Source of the DNA: Sipunculus nudus
Taxonomy: Eukaryota; Annelida; Sipuncula; Golfingiida; Sipunculidae
Length of the DNA: 64,000 bases
Assembly: GCA_026874595.1 (NCBI GenBank)
Contig: CM049321.1
Coordinates: 50,265,297-50,329,296, forward strand
Direction: 5' to 3'
The notes under the pieces are model-generated. The model was not told the DNA's origin. It was given only the letters and a program-made list of their open reading frames with translations, and did no database searches. The translations under genes and the position numbers were made by a program. Shown piece after piece: positions 11,216 to 23,759 of this stretch; positions within the stretch are counted from its first letter, which is position 1; each line of letters opens with the position of its first letter.

Positions 11216-12150
11216 AAAAGAAGCTTAAGTCCGATAAAACCCGTATTTTACGGCAGGGGGGAGCCTTGAACCTCTTTGTTGACACTAATTGGAAAGGATA
11301 TTTCTAGTGATGTTCATGATTTATGATAAGGGGGATAATGAGCTTAATGACCGATGGCTCTCTGACCTCTTATGGTTATTATATTAAGGACGTTTATGTT
11401 CTCCGCGTATTTATTGAATTGCTCTTATCTTGACAACCATTGTGGGAGCAGCTGGTGTAATTAAAACCTGTCTTTGTGTTTTGTCATTAGGGAACTAAAT
11501 ATATGTCCATTAGATCCCTCGATAAACCTTTGTCTGGTATTTTGCAGTTAGTTTATATGAGAAAACTATGTAAGCGTTCTAGTTACAAAACATGTTTACC
11601 TGAAGGAAAGTGTTGGTTTAATATTAACAATATAATAAAGGCATATTTATTCATAACATGGTGTAAGAACGGAGCACGTGATAGCTAGTACCTTGTCATT
11701 TCCAAACAAAGTTACACGCACACACACACCAACATTTTTTTGCACCTCATCCAGTTCACTTTGAACTATTTTTTTATCCTCCTGTAGATGTTGTAATTGT
11801 ATATCTAAGCACGCCTGGAATAAAATGCAGGAGTATGTAACATACCTCTACCACGCGAATGCGCTTTACACTTAATGATCGTCTTCAGTGTTCGGATCCT
11901 ATTAGTCACCAATGCTAGCTGTGTCAAATGAAATTAAATAAAAGCTGGGGATTGAGAAAGGTGGCTCAATGTTGAAGATTACATCATTTTTATTGTATGT
12001 TTCGTTTATACTAATATAAAATATAGCAGACCCAAACACCCAGTGCTATTCATGGGTAAGGCCTATTTTAAATGCCTATCAATGTTCCTACGTATGCGAA
12101 ATATATCTTAACCAAATGATTGCTTTTTCTTTATCTAATATATCTAATAA
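11216..12150 (+). other. C1 interior, no intact gene
   Basis: Homologous to about 21900-22810. Short frames interrupted by stops continue here (for example around 11500-11690), but none is intact in both copies. No recognised domain. Confidence 0.5.
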
Positions 12151-12815
12151 TATACTTTATTTAGTAATACTAGCATATTATCCGTTCTTGCGTATAGACC
12201 GGTGCCCGCGACTTCTGCTTGTATCCCCGGGTACGGGTTTCACCCGCTGGATACACTGGTATTGTTTCTGATATTTTTCTTAGATGGCGCTGTGGTCGAC
12301 ACTTTAACACATTCGCTGCCAATGACGTGTATACACGTCGTTTATTTTGATTCCCCCAGTGCCAAGCACGTGTATACACGTTGTTACGACCCATAATGTA
12401 ATAACTGGCCCATAATGTAATAACGGCCCATATTGTAATAAAACGACCCATAATGTAATAATAGCCCATGATGTAATAAAAAACGGCCCATATTGAAATA
12501 ACTATACCCTGCCCATATTGTAATAAAATCGCAAGTGGGTAAAACGGCCCATATTGTAATAAAATCGAAGGTGGGTAAAACGGCCAATAATTTTATAAAT
12601 CAAAGTTCATGCAAATTAATTTAGACAATTCAAATATTGACTTCTCGTTACACGAATGTGTAAGTGAACATACAAGTATGAAAAACCACTGGATTACATA
12701 ATAACTATTTGTTTAAAACAGTGACCAAGCTAATATGAGCGAAATATGGCCATGATTCATGATTATCCTTTTGTTGAATCAGTGTTTAAATAGGGTGATA
12801 AAGAATTAAAACAAG

Positions 12816-12818
<3 letters not shown>

Positions 12819-12874
<56 letters not shown>
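12819..12874. repeat. (TA)n microsatellite in fold-back loop
   Basis: About 56 bases of TA within the loop between the inverted arrays. Confidence 0.95.
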
Positions 12875-12876
<2 letters not shown>

Positions 12877-13236
12877 CCAAATGTAAATATTTTGTCAATT
12901 TTAACAGATAAAATATACAAAACTCTCATTATATAAATGAAAGTTTAAATTTCAGTGCGTTTTGCTCAATGTATCATAGAGAATATTTTATATGATCTCC
13001 CGAAACTTCCGAGATTTAGAAATTATAAATGTAGGTACTGCTGCAATTGTTTGGTGCCCATATATGCATGGGTAAGATGTCTTAGGTTAACATGTATAAC
13101 ACGTCGCAAAGATTAAGAGCTTTCAACGCACGTATTTGAAGTTAAAACCTGGATGCGTCATTCGTGCGATTCAAGAGTTTACAATTTAATTTTTAAAAAT
13201 AATTAGCCCAAACAACAAAACAACAATTTGAAAATG

Positions 13237-13300
13237 CCGGTTTCTGTGTTCTAGAGGTAGAGCATAGGGCGCAGAGCGGGGAGATTCAGGGGCGTAACCA
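13237..13300 (+). mobile_element. SINE head fragment
   Basis: CCGGTTTCTGTGTTCTAGAG followed by GTAGAGCATAGG resembles the 5' (A-box) part of the SINE family in this window. The rest of the SINE body is missing. Confidence 0.45.
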
Positions 13301-13410
13301 GTTTAAGGGAGGGCAGGGGGCCATGATTAGTGGCGGATCTAGAAATTCGAAAGTTGTGGGGGGGGGGCGCTAATATGCATACATGGGTACTATGAAACTG
13401 TTATATATAC

Positions 13411-13492
13411 GTGTATATATATATATATATATATTATTATTAAAATAATAATAATTATTATTATTATTATTGTTATTATTATTATTATTATA
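13411..13492. repeat. (TA)n and (ATT)n microsatellites
   Basis: A TA tract followed by mixed ATT/TTA trinucleotides within the fold-back loop. Confidence 0.9.
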
Positions 13493-13944
13493 CGTTATAT
13501 TTTAGTGTATGAAAATATGACTTCTTTATTCAATTGTGAACCATGGTTTCATTGAGGTTAGTAACAGGTTCATGGAGAAGGTATGGGAGGGGGCAGGATA
13601 TTATGTAAATGACACTAAGCGTGTGCCCTGTCATTCTTGAGCTTAAACATATGTTATTACAATATATATATGTTATTACAATATTGGTCGTTTTTCCCCC
13701 TTCCCGTTTTATTACAATATGGGTAGGGTATGATTATTACAATATGGGTCGTTTTTATTACAATATGGGCCGTTATTACATTATGGGCCGTTTTTTATTA
13801 CATTATGGGCCGTTATTACAGTATGGGCCAGTTTTATTACAATATGGGCAGGGTATGATTATTACATTATGGGTCGTTTTTATTACAATATGGGCCATTA
13901 TTACATTATGGGTCGGTTATTACATTATGGGTTGTAACACACGT

Positions 13945-14790
13945 CATTTATTTATGATCCATTTTCGGCAGGAATTCTCATAAATTTTTCAATAAATTCT
14001 TTGCAGATGAGTAGTAGTACATTTATAAAATAGTCTCGCAGTATGAAAATGAATTATTTGTTATTCAACAGTGCGCTGCATCATTCGAAAGCAGGAAAGA
14101 TGTGTTGATGGTGATAAAATCCACGGCTCCGGTCCATTGGCGTGAAATAACTTTACGACGCGCTTTAGTTTGAAGTCGATTCCTTGTAAGAATAATATTT
14201 TGAATTAAACGAAAAGTTGGATCGTAAAAATATTTAGCTAGTTTTATATTAGAACATGTTTTGGCCACTTATTTACGACAAACCCGGTTAGGAGGCCGAG
14301 GTGTAATAGATCGCACCTTAGGTGTGAACTCAAGATAGCGAGGCGTGAGGTCGTTCAGGTTTATTGCCCCGCGAGGACAGGGTATTGCGCAATCAACATC
14401 AATGGGCGAGTGCCCGTGATTGACACACAGTTCGGCAGTGTAATCAGAACGCGGCTGCAAATGATTCTTTCGGCTTATTCTTGTCCCTTATTTAGTGATA
14501 AATAGATATATATATATATTAGTAACTTCACAAACAAGTGCTCGTAAATTGCAAAACTGAAATAACCTCCGTGATACGTGTGACTGATAGAATGACGAGG
14601 TCAACTGCGCGTCAAGGCTCAAGCATGTCGGTATATATAAACTGTCTATGACTATGTTTGAAAATTACATGTTTAAAGTTAAATTATATTTTTTATAATT
14701 ATATTGATTGGTAAAATCGCTGTTTTCATTATGAAAGTGTAAAAACGTATGTTTGAGCACCAAAATTACATTTTTGTAAAAAAAAAAAAG
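13945..14790. other. Interior of piggyBac-like element, nothing recognised
   Basis: Short minus-strand frames (14065-14268, 14269-14460) match no transposase or other family I know. Confidence 0.5.
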
Positions 14791-14864
14791 TTTCGCGCGT
14801 GTTCGAACTCAGGCTGTCAACCGTGTTACACCTACATACCACCTGTTCCAACCACCGCGCCATT
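14791..14864 (-). mobile_element. tRNA-like sequence (pseudo-tRNA or SINE head)
   Basis: On the minus strand, GGCGCGGTGGTTGGAACAGG gives an A-box-like start and GAGTTCGAACAC a near-consensus B-box, about 70 nt in total. The acceptor ends do not pair well, so I do not call a tRNA gene. A poly-A run on the plus strand (14778-14790) adjoins it. Confidence 0.4.
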
Positions 14865-15671
14865 CTAGATCTGATGACGGACTTTGTGTTTATACTAATA
14901 TAGTATAAAATTTATTTTGGTCAGACCTCGGTCTATATTCGTCAGTGCCTCTTAGTCATTTGACTCTTCCCAAATGAGTATTCGCGCCAAAATACACATT
15001 TTCAAAAAGTTCATCATTTACAAATATAGATCTTTATTTGAATCAGTTGTAAGCTTGATGCTGGTGTCACCGTAGACGCTATGAGACCAGTCCACCGGAG
15101 CCATGCCTTGACTACTATCGCGGTCATTTGGCTCAGTGCCCAACTTCACACCTTCCCCGAGTTTTATTGCCCCTATGTTATCCGAGGTCACACCTTCTTA
15201 TCAGGTAATTAGCACCTAGTCTTGGTACCACCGCATCTCTCTGGCTGCTGGGGTCCCTGTGTATGGCCCTGGCACTGGGGGTGAACATGGGCTTGGCAGT
15301 GAATGTGTTAAGAATTTCCAAAATAATGTCAAATTCCTCTTTTTATTGAGGAAATAGAACTCCCCCCCCCCCACCCCACGAGGACACACTTGGCGTAATT
15401 CAAGGTGTATTCGAGGGGTTGCGTGGCAATGATAGTGCCATCGTCCGTTTTCATATAGATTTTATCCTTTCCAAGTATAAAATTTTATGATTTGGTTGTA
15501 AGATTTAAGTGGCCTTCACATTTTCCTCGTGTTTTTTGCACCATTTTTGCTCACGTTGTTAGATCGTGTATAAACGTCTCGCAAAATCGCATGACAACGC
15601 ATATATTCGCACACAAACACATGGGAATAGACGCTTCGTGTTGCAATATTTGGGACATGTCCAACGCATGC

Positions 15672-15711
15672 CACCCCCCCCCCCCCCCCACCCCTACCCC
15701 CCCCCCCCCGA
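15672..15711. repeat. Poly(C) tract
   Basis: Nearly pure C run interrupted by CACCCCTA. It produces spurious proline/glycine frames. Confidence 0.95.
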
Positions 15712-16742
15712 TCACACGGACGATTCCCAGCCTGATTAAGCATCTTTCGGTCGCGAAATTGTGTGAAAATATGTAAAAAAGGACGCGGACATTAATGATA
15801 ACGCCGACAAATCGCGTGTTTGAAAAACGTATAAACACGCCTGCATCGCGTTCGATCGGATGCTCATCGTTAAAATAAAGAGAGTCGCTTACTTTATAAT
15901 ACGATTGATCTCACATTAATAGAGAAGACCCTTGACAATGATATGCCTGATTGCGGTTCTATTGAGACAAAGAAACATGCTAATATTGAAGAAATGGTAA
16001 TAGAAGAACTAAACTGTCACTCAATAAAAAAAAACAGGAGGCTGTGTGATGATGCTGCTTATTAAAGGGAAGGAGAAGTGCGTGACAGTGATAGTAGTGA
16101 AGAGTCCAGCATTGACGAGTAGAACGAAGGATGATGACATTATGAATAAACAAATTATATACTAATCTAAATCAGAAAATGAATTTTCCCTTAAACATAA
16201 AGTGATTTAGTGCTTTTGTCCCTGAAGAAAAACGGCAAGTTTCCTTATAACTAAGATATCTCTAACCGACTTGTTAAAGTGAGATAGGCATATATTTACT
16301 AAATCCGGTCTGCAGTCAGTAATTTAAGACTACATAAACAGTTTCCCGAGACTTTGGCTCACTCTTACCATCAAAGTCGTATTTGTTGAAAACGTCCCAA
16401 CACTCAGAACTACGTACGTACCTATTAGAGTTTTTCTTGCCAGCGACTAAAATATATTGTACTGTATATTAGAACGTGCAGTCGATACCTTTCTATGCAG
16501 TTTGAAATTGAAATTATACAGTTGTTATTCTGGATTGATACATTCTAAAATTTAGAGTTATACCCATCTCATTTATACTGAAAACTAACTTATATAAGCA
16601 GAAGTAAATAAATCAATGTTATCGATGACGGTTATAGAATATAAAAAAACTAGGTTCTAAAAAATTATGTAATGTTTCAAAAATAATAATAAATATTTTG
16701 TCATTTTTTTCATAATATATCCATACCATTGATATGATATAT

Positions 16743-16745
<3 letters not shown>

Positions 16746-16802
<57 letters not shown>
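16746..16802. repeat. (TA)n microsatellite
   Basis: About 57 bases of TA in a part of C1 (about 16380-17330) that has no counterpart in C2. Confidence 0.95.
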
Positions 16803-16807
<5 letters not shown>

Positions 16808-17807
16808 TCTAGGAATGATTAAACGCCTAAAAAAAAGGGGCATCTGTCAATGATGACCCGTACCCTTGCCCTTAATCTACTCCAATGGTGGGCCACATAG
16901 GCCGCATTTTATACTGCCGTTGAATGCTTGATCGAAATAAGTCAGTTTTAAAAATTTCTCCAAATATACGTTGAACCCAAATACTTTTTTACTCAAGTTG
17001 CGTCTCAAGTCTAGCTTACATTTCTGAAATGGTTCCCAGCAGGACCACGATTTATCTTGTACGAACTCTGCTGAAAGTTTTACATTATTTATTGAGTCAT
17101 TGCAGACGTTCAATGAGGTCATGAAGTGTTCTTCGAGGGACAGATAATCTCATATCATAGACCAGAGAATTTTAAACCCCCATGGCTTTAACCATAAGGA
17201 TACAGTCCGCTGGTTTACAAGTTTTCCTCCTTTAGGAAAATGATAAAACAAATATCGTTAGGAGTAAATGAATCTCAGGAAATAATTCCGGTTAGGGCAT
17301 TTCCATGGGATATAAACATGTTTTCTTTATCATTTTCGTCCCATCAGCTTTAATATGTTCGTAATATGAACTGTTGGGTTTGAAGTAAGAGCTTTGTAGG
17401 CGACTTTCATGAAAACCTCAAGCAGAAACAATTGCTGCTGTATTTTTTTCCAAAGCAATACTTGAACAGGTATTCATTTATTCCCAATCATCCATTATTT
17501 AATTAAATTCAATAACTTTTATGGCGCCATCCATGTGTTATCTTCTGTTCCAGGCTGTCTGCATTTGGCTATTTACTGACGGGTTTTAAAGGTCACCGGC
17601 TGTACGCAGCAATATTGTTTGAATTGTTTAGTCGGTAGTTTTAGTCAAATTGAGGCTACGTAGGTCTTCTGAAGACCAGCTTTTAATGTTTGCCAAGCTT
17701 CTTCCATGGACACATTAATCGAAGATAATCAAACGATTTTTTTGTCGTCTAAACAGTATTGTAAACTAGGTAAAATCATTTTTGTATAATGAAAATATCA
17801 TGATGTC

Positions 17808-18192
17808 GACTTCTGTGGCACAGGGATACAGCGCACGACTCAAAGCCGGGAGATCGCGAGTGCGATCAAATCTCAGCCAAGGCGTTGTGGTTTTTCACGG
17901 TCTGCCTCCAGCCAGGGTGAGAGCTCTGCAGGCTTAATGGGGGGACCTTGCCCAACAGTCATGTTTCACTCACAAACGAGTGCGCCTATCGGGGTCTCCT
18001 CGGTGTTATGACCCAGCAATGGGGATGGCACACCTATGACCCGCAGGAATGGTACACTGAACCTGGTTGACACCAAGATAACCTCGTTAAAGCCCATGTC
18101 ACATTGTCCGAAACTGGAATCGAACTCTACAGATGTAAAAAGTAATAGTTAAGCAAGCATTAAAATAATTGATGCGGTTACCTCCACAAAAA
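17808..18192 (+). mobile_element. tRNA-derived SINE, near full length
   Basis: Best-preserved copy here. The order is A-box-like CTTCTGTGGCACAGGGATAC, B-box-like GCGATCAAATCTC, AGGGTGAGAGCTCTGCAGG, TCGGGGTCTCCTCGGTGTTA, a TGACACCAAGATAACC block, GAATCGAACTCTACAGATG and a terminal GATGCGGTTACCTCCAC. The same 3' terminus occurs at about 26560, 49745 and 63708, so it defines the family's 3' end. Length is about 385 bp. Confidence 0.85.
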
Positions 18193-18284
18193 AATAATTA
18201 TTTTCAGAAGGAGGGATTGTGTCCTGTATATCACAAGGGGAAGACTAGTTGAGCGATATTTAGTGTCCTTATTTTGGTGAGTGT

Positions 18285-18306
18285 GTGTTGGGGGGGGGGG
18301 GGGGGT
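18285..18306. repeat. Poly(G) tract
   Basis: Run of G bases just before the 32-bp minisatellite. Confidence 0.9.
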
Positions 18307-18424
18307 ACTCCTGTCGATTGTCGCCACACGCGTTCTCATTAAACAATGTCGACGAACCAGAAAATAAAATATATAACAATGACACTATGAAATAAAATGT
18401 GCAGCACCTAAGTTTTTAAAGTGG

Positions 18425-19245
18425 CCTATTCCGATATCGGACATCTATTAAAGGGCTTAATTCCGATATCTTACGTCTATAAAAAGGGTTTTATTCCAAT
18501 ACCTGACGTCAATTAGGAGATTTTTTTTCGAAATATGACGTATATTTGAGGGATTTATTACGATACCTGACGTCTATTTAAGGGATTTATAACGATATCT
18601 GACGTCTATTAAAGGATTTTATTACGATGTCTGACGTCTATTAAAATATTTTATTCCGATATCTGACGTAAATTAAAGGATTTTTATTACGATATCTGAC
18701 GTCAATTAAAGGGATTTATTACGATATATGACGTCTATTAAAGGGTTTTATTCCGATATCTGACGTCTATTAAAGGGGTTTATTCCGATATCTGACGTCT
18801 ATTAAAGGATTTATTATGAGATCTGTAGTCTATTAAAGGATTTTATTCCGATATCTGACGTCTATTAAAGGATTTTATTCCGATATCCGACGTCTATTAA
18901 AGGGTTTTATTCCGATATCTGACGTCTATTAAAGGGATTTATTACGATATCCGACGTCTATTAAAGGGTTTTATTCCGATATCTGGCGTCTATTAAAGGA
19001 TTTTATTACGATATCTGACGTCTATTAAAGGATTTTATTCCGATATCTGAATTCTATTTAAGGATTTTATTACGATATCTGACGTCTGTTTAAGAATTTT
19101 ATTGCAATATCTGACGTCTATTAAAGGGTTTTATTCCGACATCTGGCGTCTATTAAAGGATTTTATTATGATATCTTACGTCTATTAAAGGGTTTTATTC
19201 CGTATCTGACGTCAATTAAAGGGAATGATGACGATGTCTGAGGTC
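18425..19245. repeat. 32-bp minisatellite, about 25 units
   Basis: The consensus unit begins TATTAAAGGATTTTATTCCG and continues ATATCTGACGTC (32 bases). Most units keep two palindromes, GATATC and GACGTC. TGACGTC is the core of a CRE/ATF half-palindrome. Units differ by scattered substitutions and 1-base indels, so the array is not freshly amplified. Not CRISPR: there are no unique spacers. Confidence 0.95.
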
Positions 19246-19694
19246 TACTTACAAAAGATACTCCTTGAACATTTATTAAAAAAAGGGACAGAAAACACCG
19301 ATCACACTGCAGAAAAGCAACCCGTTCTGTTTATATATAGCCATGTGTTTGAATCACATTGGGGGGTGTCAAAATAATCAAAAGACATTCAACAAGGACA
19401 TCTAGCAGCAAGGGCGTTCTTTTAACTAGAAACCTTTAAACTACAGCGCATATGCAAAATTTGTTTTTTATACTACTTACCCCAGCTGTATTTTCATTAA
19501 ATATGTTTGATTCATGATGATTCACATTTTAAAACAACCATTGTAAAATTTTATGTTTTAGAAAAATTCTTCGGGCTGTTTAAGTCTTGGAAAATGCTTA
19601 CTTTTCTCATTCCTGAACAAGCACAAAGAAAATTATATCAAATAGAAACGCAGTTACATATGTATTTAATTTTGAAATTTTTTCATAGAGTTCA

Positions 19695-19697
<3 letters not shown>

Positions 19698-19742
<45 letters not shown>
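19698..19742. repeat. (TA)n microsatellite (C2)
   Basis: Counterpart of 9735-9797. Confidence 0.95.
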
Positions 19743-19747
<5 letters not shown>

Positions 19748-20689
19748 GCAAACCAACTGAATGTACTGTACACACAAGATATTATAATCCAATATTATGA
19801 AATCTCTAAATAAATTTAGTCTCCCATCTATTCGGATTGGTTGCAAATAAGAGTTTTTGAGCTGATTGAAATGTCGATATTTTTTTAGGAGGATTGGAAA
19901 TGCGGAGGTCCACCGACAGCCAAAGCATAAGTTACATGTATTTAGTCATTTTCTGTCCGTGTTTGCACCAGATCTCCAATGTGGCTAATTTTTAAACTGA
20001 ACCAATTTTTCAATGTTTGCGGTAGATTAAAAGAAATAACCATTGGTCAGAGTAATAGCGTGACATTTTTTAACTTGATAATGTTTATTTACCTTGGCCT
20101 AATTTCCAAGGTCGTTCACTCTATGGCCTGTTCCCCATTATCACTCGATTGGTGCTTCCCTGGCGACAGTATTTCCTGTGAGCAGTATTTCAAGAAAAAA
20201 AAGCCTCTTAATGAATTCCAAAATACTAAATGGATTGTCAGGACATGAAATTTATTAATAATGGGAACAAATGTTTGCGCTATAATCATCATTTTTTTTT
20301 CTTGATATAAGGTGTAATAACCTGTATGCCCATTATATAATATTTTAATCGTTTTATTCTCGGACTTGCAGAAATAAACTGTTATGGGTTTAATTTTTAT
20401 TATCACAATGTTATTGAATTAGCGCTTGAGCTTTTTGAATATACAATAATGAATAAAAATAACGAAGGACCCGCAAAAAAAATAAAAAAAAAAGACTTAA
20501 TTCCATATCAACCAACATTTTTCCTGTCTAATGGCCACATAAAAGGCAATTTCGTCCGCACAATGGATATTTCTTTTATTATTATTATTATCATATACCA
20601 CGTACAAGTCATCAAATACTGGTAATTTCACAGCTTCCAATGCAATATACATTCAGATTCGTACAATAAACTTAAATTTGTTTGTTTTT

Positions 20690-21275
20690 CATATTTTATT
20701 TTATTTATTCATAGCTCCGCAATAAGAATCATTTCAATTATCTGAGCCAGCTTTTGTTTCGAAAAGCCTGACCTATATCCTAGAACCACTTGTTCCTCAG
20801 CCAATATGATGTTATCTCCTATTCTATTTTAATTTTTTTTAAATTTTATTCAATAACTGTCTTAGCTCTCTACATTGCCAGAAAAAAAATGTTCAACATA
20901 TTCCGAATCTCCACATAAAGGACACTTATTAGTGCCATATTTACTCATTTTACACTGCATCATTTTTAATCATATCTCATTTGTACATCTATAAACCATC
21001 ATCCAGTGTTCTCTTGAGAACTTACAAGCAGGATATTTTCTAGTACAAAATGTTACAGGTTATATTTGTTCTCCGTTGTGTTATATTTTCCTCTTTTATC
21101 ATCTTTTTTATTTAGAGGGATTTTTTCTGTTCCCTTATTTCTACAGTCCCCTATGCAAGTAAGTATTTTTACTGCTGAACACAAAACATTACACTCTATA
21201 ACTCTACCCGGAGTGCGTCCTAATACTTCTATTATACTTTCATACGATCGCACTTTCTTGTTCACTAGCATCATA
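20690..21275 (-). pseudogene. Tx1/L1-like LINE, C-terminal fragment
   Basis: The minus-strand frame at 20870-20960 has KYGTNKCPLCGDSEYVEHFF, a C-x2-C...H zinc motif like the C-terminal zf-RVT region of L1/Tx1 LINEs. The expected final Cys lies one frame off after an 8-T run. The upstream minus frame (21053-21274, EVLGRTPGRVIECNVLCSAV) fits the segment between RT and the zinc motif. Stops and frameshifts show it is dead. It is absent from C1, so it entered C2 after the C duplication or was lost from C1. Confidence 0.55.
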
Positions 21276-21311
21276 TAATATACCTTTTTCTATCCAGCCT
21301 CAGAAGATGGT

Positions 21312-21612
<301 letters not shown>

Positions 21613-21634
21613 TAATACATTTTGGATAGTCCAA

Positions 21635-21760
21635 CGAAGTATGAGGTTACATTTGTTTAGGTTGTTTTCGAATTTACCATGTATTAAAAAGTTGATAGTT
21701 TTTGTGGATAGCAGGCTGGCCTATTCTCGTTATAATAAGTGTTATTCAAGTGTTATATAA
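21635..21760 (+). pseudogene. Unidentified coding remnant shared by C1 and C2 (C2 copy)
   Basis: Homologue of the frame at 10925-11080, with mostly conservative replacements. A stop follows CYSSVI. Further pieces of frame continue downstream (KLELKKFKSDKPRILRQG near 21890; YDNRDKELNDRWLFDRLWLL near 22010) but are interrupted. Function unknown. Confidence 0.4.
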
Positions 21761-23759
21761 AAAAATGTATGGATGAACAAATTTATTTATTTATTGGCTC
21801 TAACAAGGCTGCTCATGCAGAGACATTACGTGTGGAATCGATTATTGCTTGGCATTGCTCCTTTGGAGGTGCTGACATTGTGGTATAAATTAGAGCTTAA
21901 GAAGTTTAAGTCTGATAAACCCCGTATTTTACGGCAGGGGTGAGTCTTTAACTCCTTTGTTGCCACTAATTTGAAAGGATTTTCCCTAGTTATGTACATG
22001 ATTTATGATAATAGGGATAAGGAGCTTAACGACCGATGGCTCTTTGACCGCTTATGGTTATTATATTAATGACGTTTATGTTCTCCGCGTATTTATTGAA
22101 TATTTCTTATCTTAACAACCATTGTGGGAGCAGTTGTAAAATTTGTCTTTGTGTTTTGTATATAAAAATATTTGCTTTAGATACCTTGACAAACCTTGGT
22201 TGATTATTTGGCAATTATTTTACATAAGAAAACTATATAATCGCTCTAGGTACAAAATATGTTTACCTTATGGAAACCCTTGATTTAATATTAACAATAT
22301 AATCAAACCATATTTATTCTCAACATGGTGTAAGAAAGGAGCACGTGGTACCTTGTCTTTTCCAAGCAAATTTACATACACAAGCACACACCCACACCAA
22401 AATGTTAGTGGTTAAATGAATATTGATTACATCAGTTTTGTCTTGACACTGCAACTCATCCAGTTGTCTTGACACTGCAACTCATCCAGTTCACTTATGG
22501 GAAATTTTCTATCCTCCAATAGATGATTTAAATGTATATTTAAGCACGCCTGGAATGAAATGCAGAAAAGTATGTAATATACCTTTACCACGAGCATGAG
22601 CGTTACGCGTAACGTTCGTCTTCAGTGTTTGTATTTTTTTCGTTTATACTAAGACAAAACATGATCTTTTTTGTCGATATAACAAACCCAAACACCCAGT
22701 GCCATTCATCGCCTGCAGTTGGCGCAAGCGTGATGAGTATGGCCTATTTTAAATGCCTGGCAACGTTCCTACGTATGCTAAATGTATCTTAAACAAATGA
22801 TTCTTGTCTTTATCTTATCCCTCCCACCCGAAGACACACTAGCGGTAATTCCATACTCCCCAGGACCAAATACAGTTTTTTTTCGAGGTTTGTTCGAGGG
22901 TTTACGTGGCAACGATAGTGCCATTGTCTGTTTCCATATTTCTTTTTTCCTTTCCAAGTATAGACCTTTATGATTTGGTTGTAAGATTTAACTGGCCTTC
23001 ACATTTTCCTCGCTTTTTTTTGCAGCATTTTAGCTCACGTTGTGAGATCGTTAAAGTCTCGCTTAATCACATGACAACGCATTTATTCGCACACAAACAC
23101 ATGAGAATACATACAACGTGTACTAACGTGGATAGAGACGCGACGTGTTTATATATTTAGGACATGTCCAACGCAAGTGAATGCCAAAAAAAAAACGCGA
23201 CAAAACGCACAACACCGTATGGTCACTCACAGAAACGTAAGATAGCGCACACAAACATACAACAAATTATAGCTAAACCCACGTGACGTGAGATCGTTTA
23301 GAAATGTGTCAAAACGTCCAAAGAACGCGGACATGAATGAAAAAGCATACTTATCGCGGGATTAAAGAACGTAGCCTGCATCGCACCAAATCGGTTGCTC
23401 AACGCTAAAAAAATGAGATTCGCTTAATTTGTTATACGATTGATCTCACTTTAATATATAAGACCCCTGACAATGATATACGTGATGGAGATTCTATAGA
23501 GATAAAGCAACATACTGATATTGAAGAAATGGTCACAGAAGAACCAAAATGTCACTCAATAAAAAAAAAACAGAAGGCTGTGTGATGATGCTGCGTATTA
23601 AAGGGAAGGGGAAGTGTGTGACAGTGATAGTAGTGAAGAGTCCACCATTGATGAGTAGAACGAAGGATGATGTCATTTTGGATAAACAAATTAAATACAA
23701 ATCTAAATCAGGAAAGCAATTTCCCTTAACATAATGTGCTATAGTCGACCCCTGATAAA

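Larger units (their letters stand above)
12382..13938. mobile_element. Fold-back element with tandem-repeat arms
   Basis: The left arm (12382-12596) is an array of CCCATAATGTAATAA units on the plus strand. The right arm (13671-13938) is the same array in reverse (TTATTACATTATGGG). The arms match beyond the units: outer ends TGTTACGACCC and GGGTTGTAAC are inverse, and inner ends share a TTTTACCCACCTTCGATTTT-like block. The loop is about 1.07 kb and contains (TA)n and (ATT)n. ACACGT flanks both sides (12376-12381 and 13939-13944), a possible 6-bp target duplication. No coding sequence is seen. The arms could alternatively have arisen by in-place inverted duplication. Confidence 0.7.
12304..15311. 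mobile_element. piggyBac-like non-autonomous element (TTAA-bounded)
   Basis: Left end TTAACACATTCGCTGCCAA at 12304. The right end, read on the minus strand from 15311, is TTAACACATTCACTGCCAA. Both ends also contain CCCCCAGTGCCA a short distance inside. TTAA target duplication is the hallmark of piggyBac. The matching site in C2 (about 22810-22830) has none of this DNA. No transposase frame was found, so it would be moved in trans. The left end carries ACGTGTATACACGT palindromes. A fold-back repeat is nested inside (12382-13938). C1-specific DNA begins near 12150 and ends near 15360, slightly outside these ends, so the insertion history may have more than one step. Confidence 0.65.
9670..17760 (+). 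repeat. Segmental (tandem) duplication block C1 (pairs with 19630-25300)
   Basis: Shared in order with C2: the (TA)n tract and TAATCCAATAT segment, GTCAATGTTTGCGG (10069, 20010), the (CT)n-(TA)n tract, GGAATCGATTATTGCTTG (11161, 21834), CACCCAGTGC, the GATTTGGTTGTAAGATTTAA segment (15490, 22973) and GCCAAGCTTCTTCCATGGAC (17693, 25228). C1 carries a ~3.2-kb insertion, at 12.15-15.36 kb, that C2 lacks. Confidence 0.85.

Noticed and set aside
12382-13938. Long plus- and minus-strand frames containing ITIWA or YNMGR repeats (12384-12587, 13609-13983)
   Set aside because: They follow from the 17-18 bp tandem units of the fold-back arms, not from protein-level conservation.
15516-15838. Proline/glycine-rich frames on both strands
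   Set aside because: They are artefacts of the poly(C) tract at 15672-15711.
17808-17880. tRNA genes at SINE heads (also 8169, 40500, 56200, 62260)
   Set aside because: A- and B-box-like motifs are present, but no acceptor stem or full cloverleaf can be formed, and each is followed by the repeated SINE or SINE-like body.
18425-19245. CRISPR array or other spaced repeat system
   Set aside because: Units are contiguous and degenerate with no unique spacers, in a eukaryotic context. It is a minisatellite.
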